Shown in pieces: positions 1 to 5,810 of a DNA stretch of 5,972 nt. Source of the DNA: Bacteroidales bacterium (GTDB taxonomy: Bacteria; Bacteroidota; Bacteroidia; Bacteroidales; JAADJA01); NCBI GenBank assembly GCA_021106665.1, contig JAIOTR010000221.1:1-5972 (forward strand), given 5' to 3'. How positions within the stretch are numbered: the first letter of the stretch is position 1; every line of letters begins with the position of its first letter. The notes under the pieces are model-generated. The model was not told the DNA's origin. It made no database searches and was given only the letters and a program-made list of their open reading frames with translations. Position numbers and translations under genes: made by a program.

Positions 1-408
1 AGAAATGACTATTATAAAATTTTAAAAGCAACACAATCAGGCATAGGAGACATTACAGATTGGATGAAATGGTTTCTTGAATGCATGAACAGAGCAGTTT
101 TAAATTCCAACACATTGCTTGAAAAAATAATGATAAAAGCTCGATTCTGGAAAGAATTTGCCCAGGTAAGACTGCATGAACGACAAACTAAAGTGATCAA
201 TAGATTGCTTGATGCTGGAATGGGCGTATTTGCAGGTGGAATGAAAAATAAAAAATATATGGGAATTGCACATACCAGTCGTGCTACAGCTCAAAGAGAA
301 TTAGCTGATCTTGTTAAAAAAGGTATTTTAATCAAAATGCCTGGTGGAGGGAGGAGTACCAGTTACGACCTTGATTGGCAACGTTTATCTTCCATTAATA
401 AAAAATAA
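1..408 (+). CDS. Fic family protein, C-terminal part (5' end outside window)
   Basis: The reading frame is open from the first base to the TAA at 406-408, giving 135 visible residues. The ATG at 64 is an internal methionine, because the frame reads as protein upstream of it (RNDYYKILKATQSG). The segment matches the tail of Fic proteins of the DUF4172-Fic-winged-helix type: a helical stretch with WMKWFLECMNRAV, a KARFWKEF...ERQTKVINRLLDAG segment, then a winged-helix domain ending in the family-typical GGGRSTSY. Fic enzymes usually transfer AMP from ATP to hydroxyl side chains of target proteins. The catalytic HPFxxGNGR loop would lie upstream of this window, so activity cannot be judged here. 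The winged helix suggests DNA binding or autoregulation (family knowledge, not shown here). A repeat hairpin begins about 20 bp after the stop. The segment is visibly AT-rich. Confidence 0.88.
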   Translation, partial: RNDYYKILKATQSGIGDITDWMKWFLECMNRAVLNSNTLLEKIMIKARFWKEFAQVRLHERQTKVINRLLDAGMGVFAGGMKNKKYMGIAHTSRATAQRELADLVKKGILIKMPGGGRSTSYDLDWQRLSSINKK

Positions 409-429
409 AATCGGGAGAGCAATGAGAAA

Positions 430-479
430 TTTTAACAAGAAAAATGAACCGGATTTCACCGGTTATTTTCATGTTATGG
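430..479 (+). repeat. Intergenic repeat copy 1: AACAA box plus AACCGG hairpin
   Basis: The element has an AACAA box (434-438) followed by a hairpin. The 5' arm AAAATGAACCGG (441-452) pairs with CCGGTTATTTT (459-469) across the 6-nt loop ATTTCA (453-458). The only unpaired arm base is G446, bulged on the 5' side. A GTT lies at 473-475. It sits just downstream of the fic stop and could act as a weak terminator, with a short T run on each strand. The AACAA box and 5' arm are conserved in copies at 2838 and 4128, which a simple terminator would not require. The plan (outer TTTAAC, spacer, bulged inner stem, spacer, GTTATGG) resembles a short integron attC site, but R-box pairing is poor. The repeat itself is directly visible; the attC reading is a hypothesis. 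Confidence 0.6.
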
Positions 480-510
480 CGGCTGCGTAAAAAATCAGGA
501 CACATGCAAA

Positions 511-1359
511 ATGACAAAAAACGCATTAGCTATAGTTAAACAATACCTAAAAAGTTGGATAGATCATGATCCGGCTAAAATTTGGGGTTGCTTCCATAAA
601 AATGGCGTATATATAGACCCTTTGATCGATACTGAATTAATTGGCGAACAAATCGCAACCCATGCTGAGAAATATTTTACAGCGTTTCCAAATCTTTCAT
701 TTGAAGGGGTCGGATCCATCAGCGAATCGGACGGATTGTATGCTGTCCAATGGATTATGCGGGGAACGAGTTCAGTTTTGGAAAATACCGCTTCCGGAAA
801 AATAATATCGATAGCTATACCGGGCGCTGATTTTATGATGATTGATCAGGATAAAATTCTATCTGTTCAAGCATATTATGATCATAGAGCGATTCCATCT
901 TCACTATTTTCCATATTGGACAATAAAAAATCGACATCCATATTACCAGGCAGCTATTCAAGATCGGAACAAATGGCAAAAGCGAAATACAGCAAATCTG
1001 CCCTGATCCCAGAAAAATCAAATGAGATAAAACTCAAAATCATGAGGTTCATGAAGAATGAAAAACCATACTTAGGCTACGATTTTAGCCTGTTACAGCT
1101 GGCCAATGCTTTGGGCCAATCCACAAATCATGTGTCGCAGACAATCAATACTGAAATGAAGCAAAATTTTAACGATATGGTGAATACATACAGGATCGAA
1201 GCGGCAAAGAAATTGTTTCAAAACAGAACGGACAATCAAAAGTCAATCCTTGAGGTTGCTTTTGAGGCGGGTTTTGCTTCCAAATCGACGTTTAATATAG
1301 TGTTTAAAAAACAGACTGGAATGACACCCTCTCAATATATTTCTTCAGATCTCACATGA
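511..1359 (+). CDS. SnoaL-like domain / AraC-type DNA-binding fusion regulator
   Basis: This 282-residue protein has two domains. Residues 1-130 resemble the SnoaL/NTF2-like alpha+beta barrel: an N-terminal helix with YLKSWIDHDPAKIWGCF, then IDPLID, a helix ending FTAFPNLSFEG, and strands such as AVQWIMRG. This fold usually binds or cyclises small hydrophobic molecules. A linker (about 131-170) leads to an AraC domain with one helix-turn-helix at about 192-216 (LLQLANALGQSTNHVSQTIN) and a second at 245-268, ending in the family signature GF.SKSTFN..FKK.TGMTPSQY. The AraC half resembles that of membrane-anchored AraC regulators (KPYLGYDFSLLQLA, NTYRIEAAKKL), with the usual sensor replaced by SnoaL. 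It probably works as a cytoplasmic ligand-sensing transcription factor; ligand and targets are unknown. The start is supported by AGGA at 497-500, ten bases upstream, a weak ribosome site. No partner gene overlaps it. Confidence 0.85.
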   Translation: MTKNALAIVKQYLKSWIDHDPAKIWGCFHKNGVYIDPLIDTELIGEQIATHAEKYFTAFPNLSFEGVGSISESDGLYAVQWIMRGTSSVLENTASGKIISIAIPGADFMMIDQDKILSVQAYYDHRAIPSSLFSILDNKKSTSILPGSYSRSEQMAKAKYSKSALIPEKSNEIKLKIMRFMKNEKPYLGYDFSLLQLANALGQSTNHVSQTINTEMKQNFNDMVNTYRIEAAKKLFQNRTDNQKSILEVAFEAGFASKSTFNIVFKKQTGMTPSQYISSDLT

Positions 1360-1614
1360 GTTCTTGAGCCCTTTTTCAACCAAGATCTTCCTACACAGTT
1401 AAGTAATTTCCTTTGTCCTCGGGCCAGTGCAAAACCATCAAAATATTGATTTCTACATTTGATTGAATCCGTTGGGATTTTTCAAAAAAGTACAATCCTA
1501 TACGATCGGTCGACTCAGCAGAAAATCCATGATTCTTTGAAACCATATTATTATTTATTCAGGCCGAAATTAGGTCTCAATTTTATGTGGATGATAACGT
1601 TGTTTTTTTGTTAC

Positions 1615-1620
1615 AAGGAG
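1615..1620 (+). promoter_or_regulatory. Shine-Dalgarno AAGGAG fixing the GTG start at 1628
   Basis: A strong AAGGAG lies seven bases before GTG 1628. It decides the start of the iron-sulfur gene, since the next in-frame ATG is 42 codons in and would remove the start of the helix-turn-helix domain. No convincing -35/-10 pair was found in the 268 bp upstream (1360-1627). Confidence 0.8.
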
Positions 1621-1627
1621 ATAAACC

Positions 1628-2707
1628 GTGGATACTTATGAAAAATTTAGATGCCTGCTTGATGCACATCCATCCGGGACACCTGCCCATCCGGCCATTG
1701 ATAAAATCCTTCGACTTTTATTTACTGAAAAAGAAATCAGAGTCGCCGTTCACATGAGCTATAAAAAAATGAGTCCGGCGGAGATTGCTAAAAATACCGA
1801 TTTTTCGGAAACAGAGGTGAAGCAACATCTGGATTCCATGTCGGATAAGGGTTTGATTATCAGTCGGCAAAGGGAAAACGGAATGGTTTTCAGGCTGATC
1901 CCCACAGCCCCGGGCTTGTGCGAGAACACACTTCAAAAAGCCGATGAGAATCCACACCACGCAGAGCTGCGCAATTTGTGGAAAGAATACCGCGACAACG
2001 GTATGATTGAATCAATGACCAATAACACAGTGCCCTTAATGCGGGTCTTACCTGTTGGAAAAACATTGAAACATTCCAATATCATTTTGACCCATGAAGA
2101 CGTCTCGAATCTCATAAACAATTCAAAAACGATTGCTGTTTACAACTGTGGATGCCGCATAGCGGAACAAAAATGTGATGCCCCTGTTGAAACATGCCTT
2201 GCCTTCGGTTCTACTGCGGATTTTCTAGCCGATGGTTCTTTTGCCAGGAAAATTACACAAAACGAGGCTTTGGAAATCCTTGATATGACAGAGAAAGCGG
2301 GGCTGATTCATATTGGAAATAATAGTGCTGATAAAGCGGTGAACATATGTAATTGCTGTTCTTGCTGCTGTATCTTTCTTCGAGGCCTTCTGGAATTTGA
2401 TAATCCCCAAGCCCTTGCTTCCAGCTCATTTATATCAACCATGCACGAAGAGCTGTGCATCAACTGTGGAACTTGTGATGAAAGATGTCATGTGGGAGCG
2501 ATTATAGTGAAAAACGGTAATAGGCACATAAAGGAAGACATATGTATCGGGTGCGGATTATGCGCCAGAGATTGTCCAGAAGAGGCCATCAAGATGAAAA
2601 GAAAGGAATTCCCGCCAGAAGTACCGTCGAGCGTTTTGGATTTGGGGATGAAAGTTCTGACCGAAAAAGGCAAACTGGAAAAATTTATTGAAATTCTGCA
2701 AAAATAA
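1628..2707 (+). CDS. Winged-helix, cysteine-cluster and 2x[4Fe-4S] ferredoxin-domain protein
   Basis: This 359-residue protein starts with GTG and a strong ribosome site. Residues about 32-92 form a MarR/ArsR-like helix-turn-helix (MSPAEIAKNTDFSETEVKQH, then a wing at about 75-91). The centre carries C174, C176, C183 and C190 (CGCR...C...C), followed by the dense cluster C241, C243, C244, C246, C247 and C248 (CNCCSCCC). The C-terminal part is a bacterial-type diferredoxin: C277/280/283/287 (CINCGTCDERC, with H288 in place of the usual Pro) and C306/309/312/316 (CIGCGLCARDCP). No membrane segment or signal peptide is seen, so it should be cytoplasmic. The ferredoxin part probably binds two [4Fe-4S] clusters, and the central cysteines may bind a further metal cluster. 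The combination suggests a redox- or oxygen-responsive DNA-binding protein or an electron-transfer protein with a nucleic-acid-binding head (inference). The cysteine arrangement recalls ferredoxin-like proteins of strict anaerobes. No specific function is recognised. Confidence 0.85.
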   Translation: MDTYEKFRCLLDAHPSGTPAHPAIDKILRLLFTEKEIRVAVHMSYKKMSPAEIAKNTDFSETEVKQHLDSMSDKGLIISRQRENGMVFRLIPTAPGLCENTLQKADENPHHAELRNLWKEYRDNGMIESMTNNTVPLMRVLPVGKTLKHSNIILTHEDVSNLINNSKTIAVYNCGCRIAEQKCDAPVETCLAFGSTADFLADGSFARKITQNEALEILDMTEKAGLIHIGNNSADKAVNICNCCSCCCIFLRGLLEFDNPQALASSSFISTMHEELCINCGTCDERCHVGAIIVKNGNRHIKEDICIGCGLCARDCPEEAIKMKRKEFPPEVPSSVLDLGMKVLTEKGKLEKFIEILQK

Positions 2708-2786
2708 TGATGAAGGTAAGAGGTTGGGCCAAGTTAATGGTCTGAAAACATGAATAAAAGTCCTGAAAAATGCCTTAAAAATTGTC

Positions 2787-2808
2787 TTTGGCTAATGTTG
2801 TAGCCCCA
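2787..2808 (+). other. Small stem-loop downstream of the iron-sulfur gene
   Basis: GGCTA (2790-2794) pairs with TAGCC (2801-2805) around a 6-nt loop. Flanking TTT and AAA can extend the stem if two C residues bulge. There is no T tract after it on the + strand, so it is a poor intrinsic terminator. It may be chance or a transcript 3'-end stabiliser. Confidence 0.25.
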
Positions 2809-2837
2809 AAAACGACACGTTAAGAATTGAATATGGC

Positions 2838-2887
2838 CGTCAACAACGAAAATGAACCGGGTGATACCGGTTATTAAGAAGCTGAAG
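2838..2887 (+). repeat. Intergenic repeat copy 2: AACAA box plus AACCGG hairpin
   Basis: AACAA (2842-2846) is followed by AAAATGAACCGG (2849-2860), identical to copy 1 over that 12-mer. The loop is a different 6-nt sequence, GTGATA (2861-2866), and the 3' arm CCGGTTATT (2867-2875) is again identical to copy 1. From the AACAA box to the end of the 5' arm, 17 of 19 positions match copy 1. Stem conservation with a changed loop argues that the fold matters. There is no T tract, so terminator function is doubtful. Where copy 1 has GTT eight bases after CCGGTT, this copy has GCT. It lies 130 bp after the iron-sulfur gene and about 45 bp before the hydrolase locus. Confidence 0.6.
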
Positions 2888-2932
2888 AAGTATAAAATTC
2901 ATTAGCTTTACTATAGCTTAATTTCACAATAT

Positions 2933-4078
2933 ATGTTTAAATTCTCTATGATTTTCAAAAGTTTATCTAAAACATTGGCTGTAAGAGGCGTATTCATTAT
3001 TGTCACTTTAATTACTCTCAGCTCTTGCTCAGGCCTTTGGTATGTTGGTTTTTTAAACAAAATACAAACTCATGAGATAGAAAATCCAAAATACCGCGCC
3101 GCACAATGGCAAAAACATGATCACCTTGCTGCAAACCTGATCTACAAACAAGCCGAAAAATTCGAAGGCTTAAACAGTTTTTTGATAATTAAGGATGGAA
3201 TTCTTATATCAGAATGGTATGCAAGCGATTTCGACAAGGAGACATCAGGTAATATTAAGTCGGCTTCAAAAACCATTATCTCTGCGCTTGTAGGTATTGC
3301 TTTGCAAGAAGGGTATTTTAAAAGCGTAGACCAGCCTTTGTTTGAAATTTTACCAGAATTTTTCCCACCTAATGATCATATCAAAAAGACGATCACGCTG
3401 AAACATCTCCTGACCATGTCAGCGGGGTTTGAGCACATAGAGAACGTCCACAATTATGTCTACTTAAATAGCGATTGGACAAAAGGCATATTACAGCTGC
3501 CAATGATGCATAAGCCCGGTGACAGATTTAATTATGGCACTATTCAAACCCATCTATTATCAGCGGCCTTAACTAAAGCAAGCTGACTGGATACCCTAAC
3601 TTTTGCTCAAAAACATCTCCTTGACAATCTACACATATCTATCAACAGGTGGGATAAGGCTCCTGAAGGTACATTTTTTGGTGGTTCAGAAATGTACCTC
3701 ACCCCCAGAGATATGGCATCATTTGGCCAACTATATTTGAATAATGGTCTCTTTAAAGGTAAACAGCTCGTGCCCGCAACGTGGATAGAAAGTTCCCTGA
3801 AAGTTTCATTTCAAGACGCATGGGCCGGCGCTGCTTATGGATATGGTTGGTGGCTAAAAAAACATTTTGGTTATAATACCTATTATGCGCAAGGATATGG
3901 CGGACAAACGATCATGAATATACCGGATCTAAATATGGTAATTGTCATAACGGCAGATTACCCTCCACTTTTCCATGACCATAGGGAGCGAGAGCAAAAA
4001 ATTGAGGACCTCATTGAGTTTGCATTACAAGTGACGTCTTCCCTGAAAACCAGAGAACCGGTGTCACTACTTGAATAG
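2933..4078 (+). pseudogene. Lipoprotein serine hydrolase (beta-lactamase/class C family) with in-frame TGA at 3584-3586
   Basis: One frame runs from ATG 2933 to TAG 4076-4078 (381 residue positions), broken only by TGA at codon 218. The N-terminus is a lipoprotein signal: basic start, hydrophobic stretch 19-29, lipobox LSSC with the lipidated Cys at 32. The first part has the SxxK nucleophile motif (S110-A-S-K113) and FNYGT with Y201-x-T203 as the second motif. After the stop come FFGGSEMYLTPRDMASFG and GYGGQ (321-325), which takes the place of the third (KTG/HGG-type) motif. The family hydrolyses amide or ester bonds, as in class C beta-lactamases, esterases and 6-aminohexanoate-oligomer hydrolases. 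The TGA follows ..TKAS, where relatives usually have SG, so one GGA-to-TGA change is the simplest cause. The 217-residue N-terminal product would lack the GYGGQ motif and is probably inactive. No clear ribosome site precedes 2933; ATG 2948 is an alternative start. Confidence 0.8.
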
Positions 4079-4127
4079 TGAATTATAAACAAGGAAATGG
4101 TCTAATATTATCCACAATTGAAAGAGA

Positions 4128-4177
4128 AATCAACAATCAACATGCACCGGATTTCACCGATGATTTAAATCATTATG
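4128..4177 (+). repeat. Intergenic repeat copy 3 (diverged), with 14-bp palindrome
   Basis: AACAA (4132-4136) is followed by AACATGCACCGG (4139-4150), the same 6-nt loop ATTTCA as copy 1, then CCGATG (4157-4162). From the AACAA box to the end of the 5' arm, 15 of 19 positions match copy 1. The stem here is imperfect, with one mismatch in CACCGG/CCGATG. Overlapping its 3' end is a perfect 14-bp palindrome, ATGATTTAAATCAT (4160-4173), which the other copies lack. It lies 49 bp after the hydrolase stop and has the same orientation as copies 1 and 2. Confidence 0.5.
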
Positions 4178-4214
4178 TGAGAAAATATCAACAAGAATAA
4201 AAATATGAACTTAT

Positions 4215-4907
4215 ATGAATAATTCAACGTTATCTTTAAAGATTGGTATAAAAAAATATGGAGTAATGACAGGTTTTTCAATAATCTTTATGGCTCTTAT
4301 TGCTGGGTTTGTTTATGGTTTTGTTCATGAAATGATTTATGTACCAATGGATGCGGAATTAACTAGCAAATTACTCCAAGAGAACATTGCGACATATAAG
4401 TATGGAATTCTATCTTGGGTGCTTATAATAATATTAGACATAATTATTTCGATAGGTATCTACACAATTTATCGAGAAGCACAACAAAAATTAGCTGCAT
4501 TGACATCTATTTTAAGAATAATTTACACACTGTTTCTCTGCTTTGCTGTCGTACAACTTGTAATACCATTGATGAATAGCGATGAAATAATTAACAGCTT
4601 ATTCTATTTTGAGTTGTTTGAAAGAATCTGGTCTTATGGTCTTGTAATTTTTGGAACTCATCTTTTGATTCTTTCTGTCACCTGTTTTAAATCTAAATTC
4701 ACGCCTAAGTTTATTGCTGTTCTAATATCCTTTGGTGGAATAAGTTATATTTTCATTGAAAGCTCAAAATCATTTTTCCCACAATTTGGTGTCGTAGCAC
4801 CGGCAATTGAGTCTGTTTTGATTGTGCCAATGGCACTTAGTGAGTTAGTTTTTGCAGTATGGTTAATAATTAAATCTTTTCGTTTAAAGAAAGGTGAAAG
4901 GATATAA
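4215..4907 (+). CDS. DUF4386 family six-helix membrane protein
   Basis: This 230-residue, very hydrophobic protein has six predicted membrane helices at about 17-38, 64-86, 98-119, 139-157, 166-182 and 199-221. The pattern fits DUF4386: a GxHLL-type motif in helix 4 (GTHLLIL, 147-153) and a final helix ending SELVFAVWLIIKSF followed by a basic tail (RLKKGE). It should sit in the cytoplasmic membrane. No enzymatic or transport role is established for the family, and none is visible here. The start at ATG 4215 places a short polar segment before helix 1, as expected, but there is no good ribosome site. A five-codon ORF (ATG 4205 to TAA 4222) overlaps the start out of frame. The gene is noticeably more AT-rich than the iron-sulfur gene. 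A long hairpin follows six bases after the stop. Confidence 0.82.
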   Translation: MNNSTLSLKIGIKKYGVMTGFSIIFMALIAGFVYGFVHEMIYVPMDAELTSKLLQENIATYKYGILSWVLIIILDIIISIGIYTIYREAQQKLAALTSILRIIYTLFLCFAVVQLVIPLMNSDEIINSLFYFELFERIWSYGLVIFGTHLLILSVTCFKSKFTPKFIAVLISFGGISYIFIESSKSFFPQFGVVAPAIESVLIVPMALSELVFAVWLIIKSFRLKKGERI

Positions 4908-4911
4908 AATT

Positions 4912-4976
4912 ACAGAACGAATTGCCTAACCCGAACTTTTTGCTGCGCAAAAACTCGGGTTGGCATGGTGTTCTGC
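4912..4976 (+). repeat. Large imperfect hairpin with attC-like architecture
   Basis: The outer arms CAGAAC (4913-4918) and GTTCTG (4970-4975) pair perfectly. Next come unpaired 4-nt spacers (GAAT and TGGT). The inner stem is TGCC (4923-4926) with GGCA (4962-4965), a bulged T4927, then AACCCGA (4928-4934) with TCGGGTT (4955-4961), a small internal loop, and TTTTTGC with GCAAAAA around a TGC loop. Paired outer box, unpaired central spacer, inner box with one extra base on the 5' arm, and variable tip is the layout of a folded integron attC site, and 65 nt is a usual size. The GCCTAAC at 4924-4930 also matches RYYYAAC. However, GTTCTGC deviates from GTTRRRY. It could instead be a terminator-like palindrome, although no T tract follows. 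Confidence 0.4.
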
Positions 4977-4989
4977 CCTAAGGTTACTT

Positions 4990-5658
4990 ATGGACTATTT
5001 AATAAGAATTGATAGACAACTTCTAAAGTGGGCTTATCAAAAGCCCTTTAAGCAATCAATTTCTATAACAGCACTGATTTTTATGGGCGATGGCCCATTT
5101 TGGATGATCGTAGTATTCGTCGCAGCACTTATAGGACAATTGAAAAATATTGAATCTTTTTACCAGCTTTCTATCCTGCTTATGTTTGGATTAATGATCA
5201 GCAACATATCATTTGTTCTTTGTAAGACCAAAGTGAAACGGAAGCGTCCATATGCCAACGTTGAATTGCAGCAGCATCTACAGATTGAAATTAAAAATCG
5301 CGATCCGGGTCACGGTTCAAAAGAGTTAGAAAGTTTTCCATCAGGTCATGTCTTATGGACGACCTTGTGTGTTAGCCTTATTTATTCTCAATTCGGTTAC
5401 ATATCATTGATTCTGTTTGGGTGGATGATTCCTACAATGGTGTATTTGCGGCTTTACTTAGGCGTTCATTACCCAAGTGATGTTCTTGCAGCGCTGGCTT
5501 TAGGTAGCGTTAACGTTTTGATTACGTTACTGCTTACCCCTGGCCTTCTGGAATTTCTGAATGAATTAAAAAATAATACAAGCTTTCTATTAGGCTATTG
5601 GGCCTTTATCATCACTTTTCTAATTGTTGGATTTAAATCTTGGTTGAAAAGAGTGTAA
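4990..5658 (+). CDS. PAP2-family membrane phosphatase
   Basis: This 222-residue integral membrane protein has the complete type 2 phosphatidic acid phosphatase signature: KX6RP (K79...R86-P87), PSGH (117-120) and RX5HX3D (R154, H160, D164). R154 is preceded by Leu rather than the usual Ser. In the family, H160 is the nucleophile and H120 the acid/base; the substrate is a lipid phosphate or pyrophosphate such as phosphatidate, phosphatidylglycerophosphate or undecaprenyl diphosphate. The substrate cannot be chosen from sequence alone. Hydrophobic helices surround the motifs (about 24-50, 58-77, 121-142, 143-153, 165-185 and 200-216), so the active site should face the periplasm. ATG 4990 is chosen because TAAGG (4979-4983) lies six bases upstream; the in-frame TTG at 4960 would fall inside the preceding hairpin. 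The 14-bp gap to that hairpin is unusually tight. Confidence 0.88.
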   Translation: MDYLIRIDRQLLKWAYQKPFKQSISITALIFMGDGPFWMIVVFVAALIGQLKNIESFYQLSILLMFGLMISNISFVLCKTKVKRKRPYANVELQQHLQIEIKNRDPGHGSKELESFPSGHVLWTTLCVSLIYSQFGYISLILFGWMIPTMVYLRLYLGVHYPSDVLAALALGSVNVLITLLLTPGLLEFLNELKNNTSFLLGYWAFIITFLIVGFKSWLKRV

Positions 5659-5700
5659 TCCTACATTTGTGATTAACGGCACAGGCAGAACAAGGCAATC

Positions 5701-5797
5701 CAGAGGACAGCCAGGGCATGGACATTTTGGTATATAGTCATAAATTGAAAATTTTCCGTTTTTATTGAAATCAGTAGTAGTCATGGCTGTCCACCTG
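5701..5797 (+). repeat. Long-range inverted repeat between PAP2 and racemase genes
   Basis: GGACAGCCA (5705-5713) and TGGCTGTCC (5784-5792) are perfect 9-bp inverted repeats with 70 bases between. The outer CAG (5701-5703) can pair with CTG (5795-5797) across a small internal loop. The enclosed DNA is AT-rich, with no ORF. It may be the stem of a folded recombination site, the ends of a tiny palindromic element, or spaced operators. No target-site duplication flanks it. Confidence 0.4.
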
Positions 5798-5810
5798 ACT
5801 TCTTCGTTAT

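Noticed and set aside
64..408. Small stand-alone winged-helix regulator starting at ATG 64
   Set aside because: The frame is open to base 1 and upstream residues continue the Fic C-terminal region, so this is the tail of a larger protein cut by the window.
430..479. Repeat copy 1 as an ordinary intrinsic terminator only
   Set aside because: Termination is possible, but the AACAA box outside the stem is conserved in other copies and copy 2 lacks a T tract, so this does not explain the family.
1459..1641. 60-codon TTG-started frame running into the iron-sulfur gene start
   Set aside because: It has no ribosome site, no recognisable domain and low-complexity content, and it overlaps the well-supported GTG start at 1628 in another frame.
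12..2673. Short minus-strand frames opposite the fic, SnoaL-AraC and iron-sulfur genes
   Set aside because: They lie antisense to well-supported genes and their translations show no domain or plausible start; they are coding shadows.
2723..2729. GTTGGGC as an attC R' box after the iron-sulfur gene
   Set aside because: It matches GTTRRRY, but no complementary R'' box or inner stem lies upstream; the preceding bases are coding sequence.
3584..3640. Selenocysteine or UGA-as-glycine recoding at the internal TGA
   Set aside because: No convincing hairpin follows the TGA. The residue replaced is a structural Gly by family comparison. No other gene here has an internal TGA, and the SnoaL-AraC gene uses TGA as its natural stop.
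3692..4078. Separate 128-residue gene starting at ATG 3692
   Set aside because: It is in the same frame as the upstream hydrolase, and the sequence between the TGA and this ATG also reads as hydrolase. It is the C-terminal part of one interrupted gene.
4960..4989. TTG start extending the PAP2 protein by ten residues
   Set aside because: It would begin inside the hairpin and has no ribosome site, whereas ATG 4990 has TAAGG six bases upstream.
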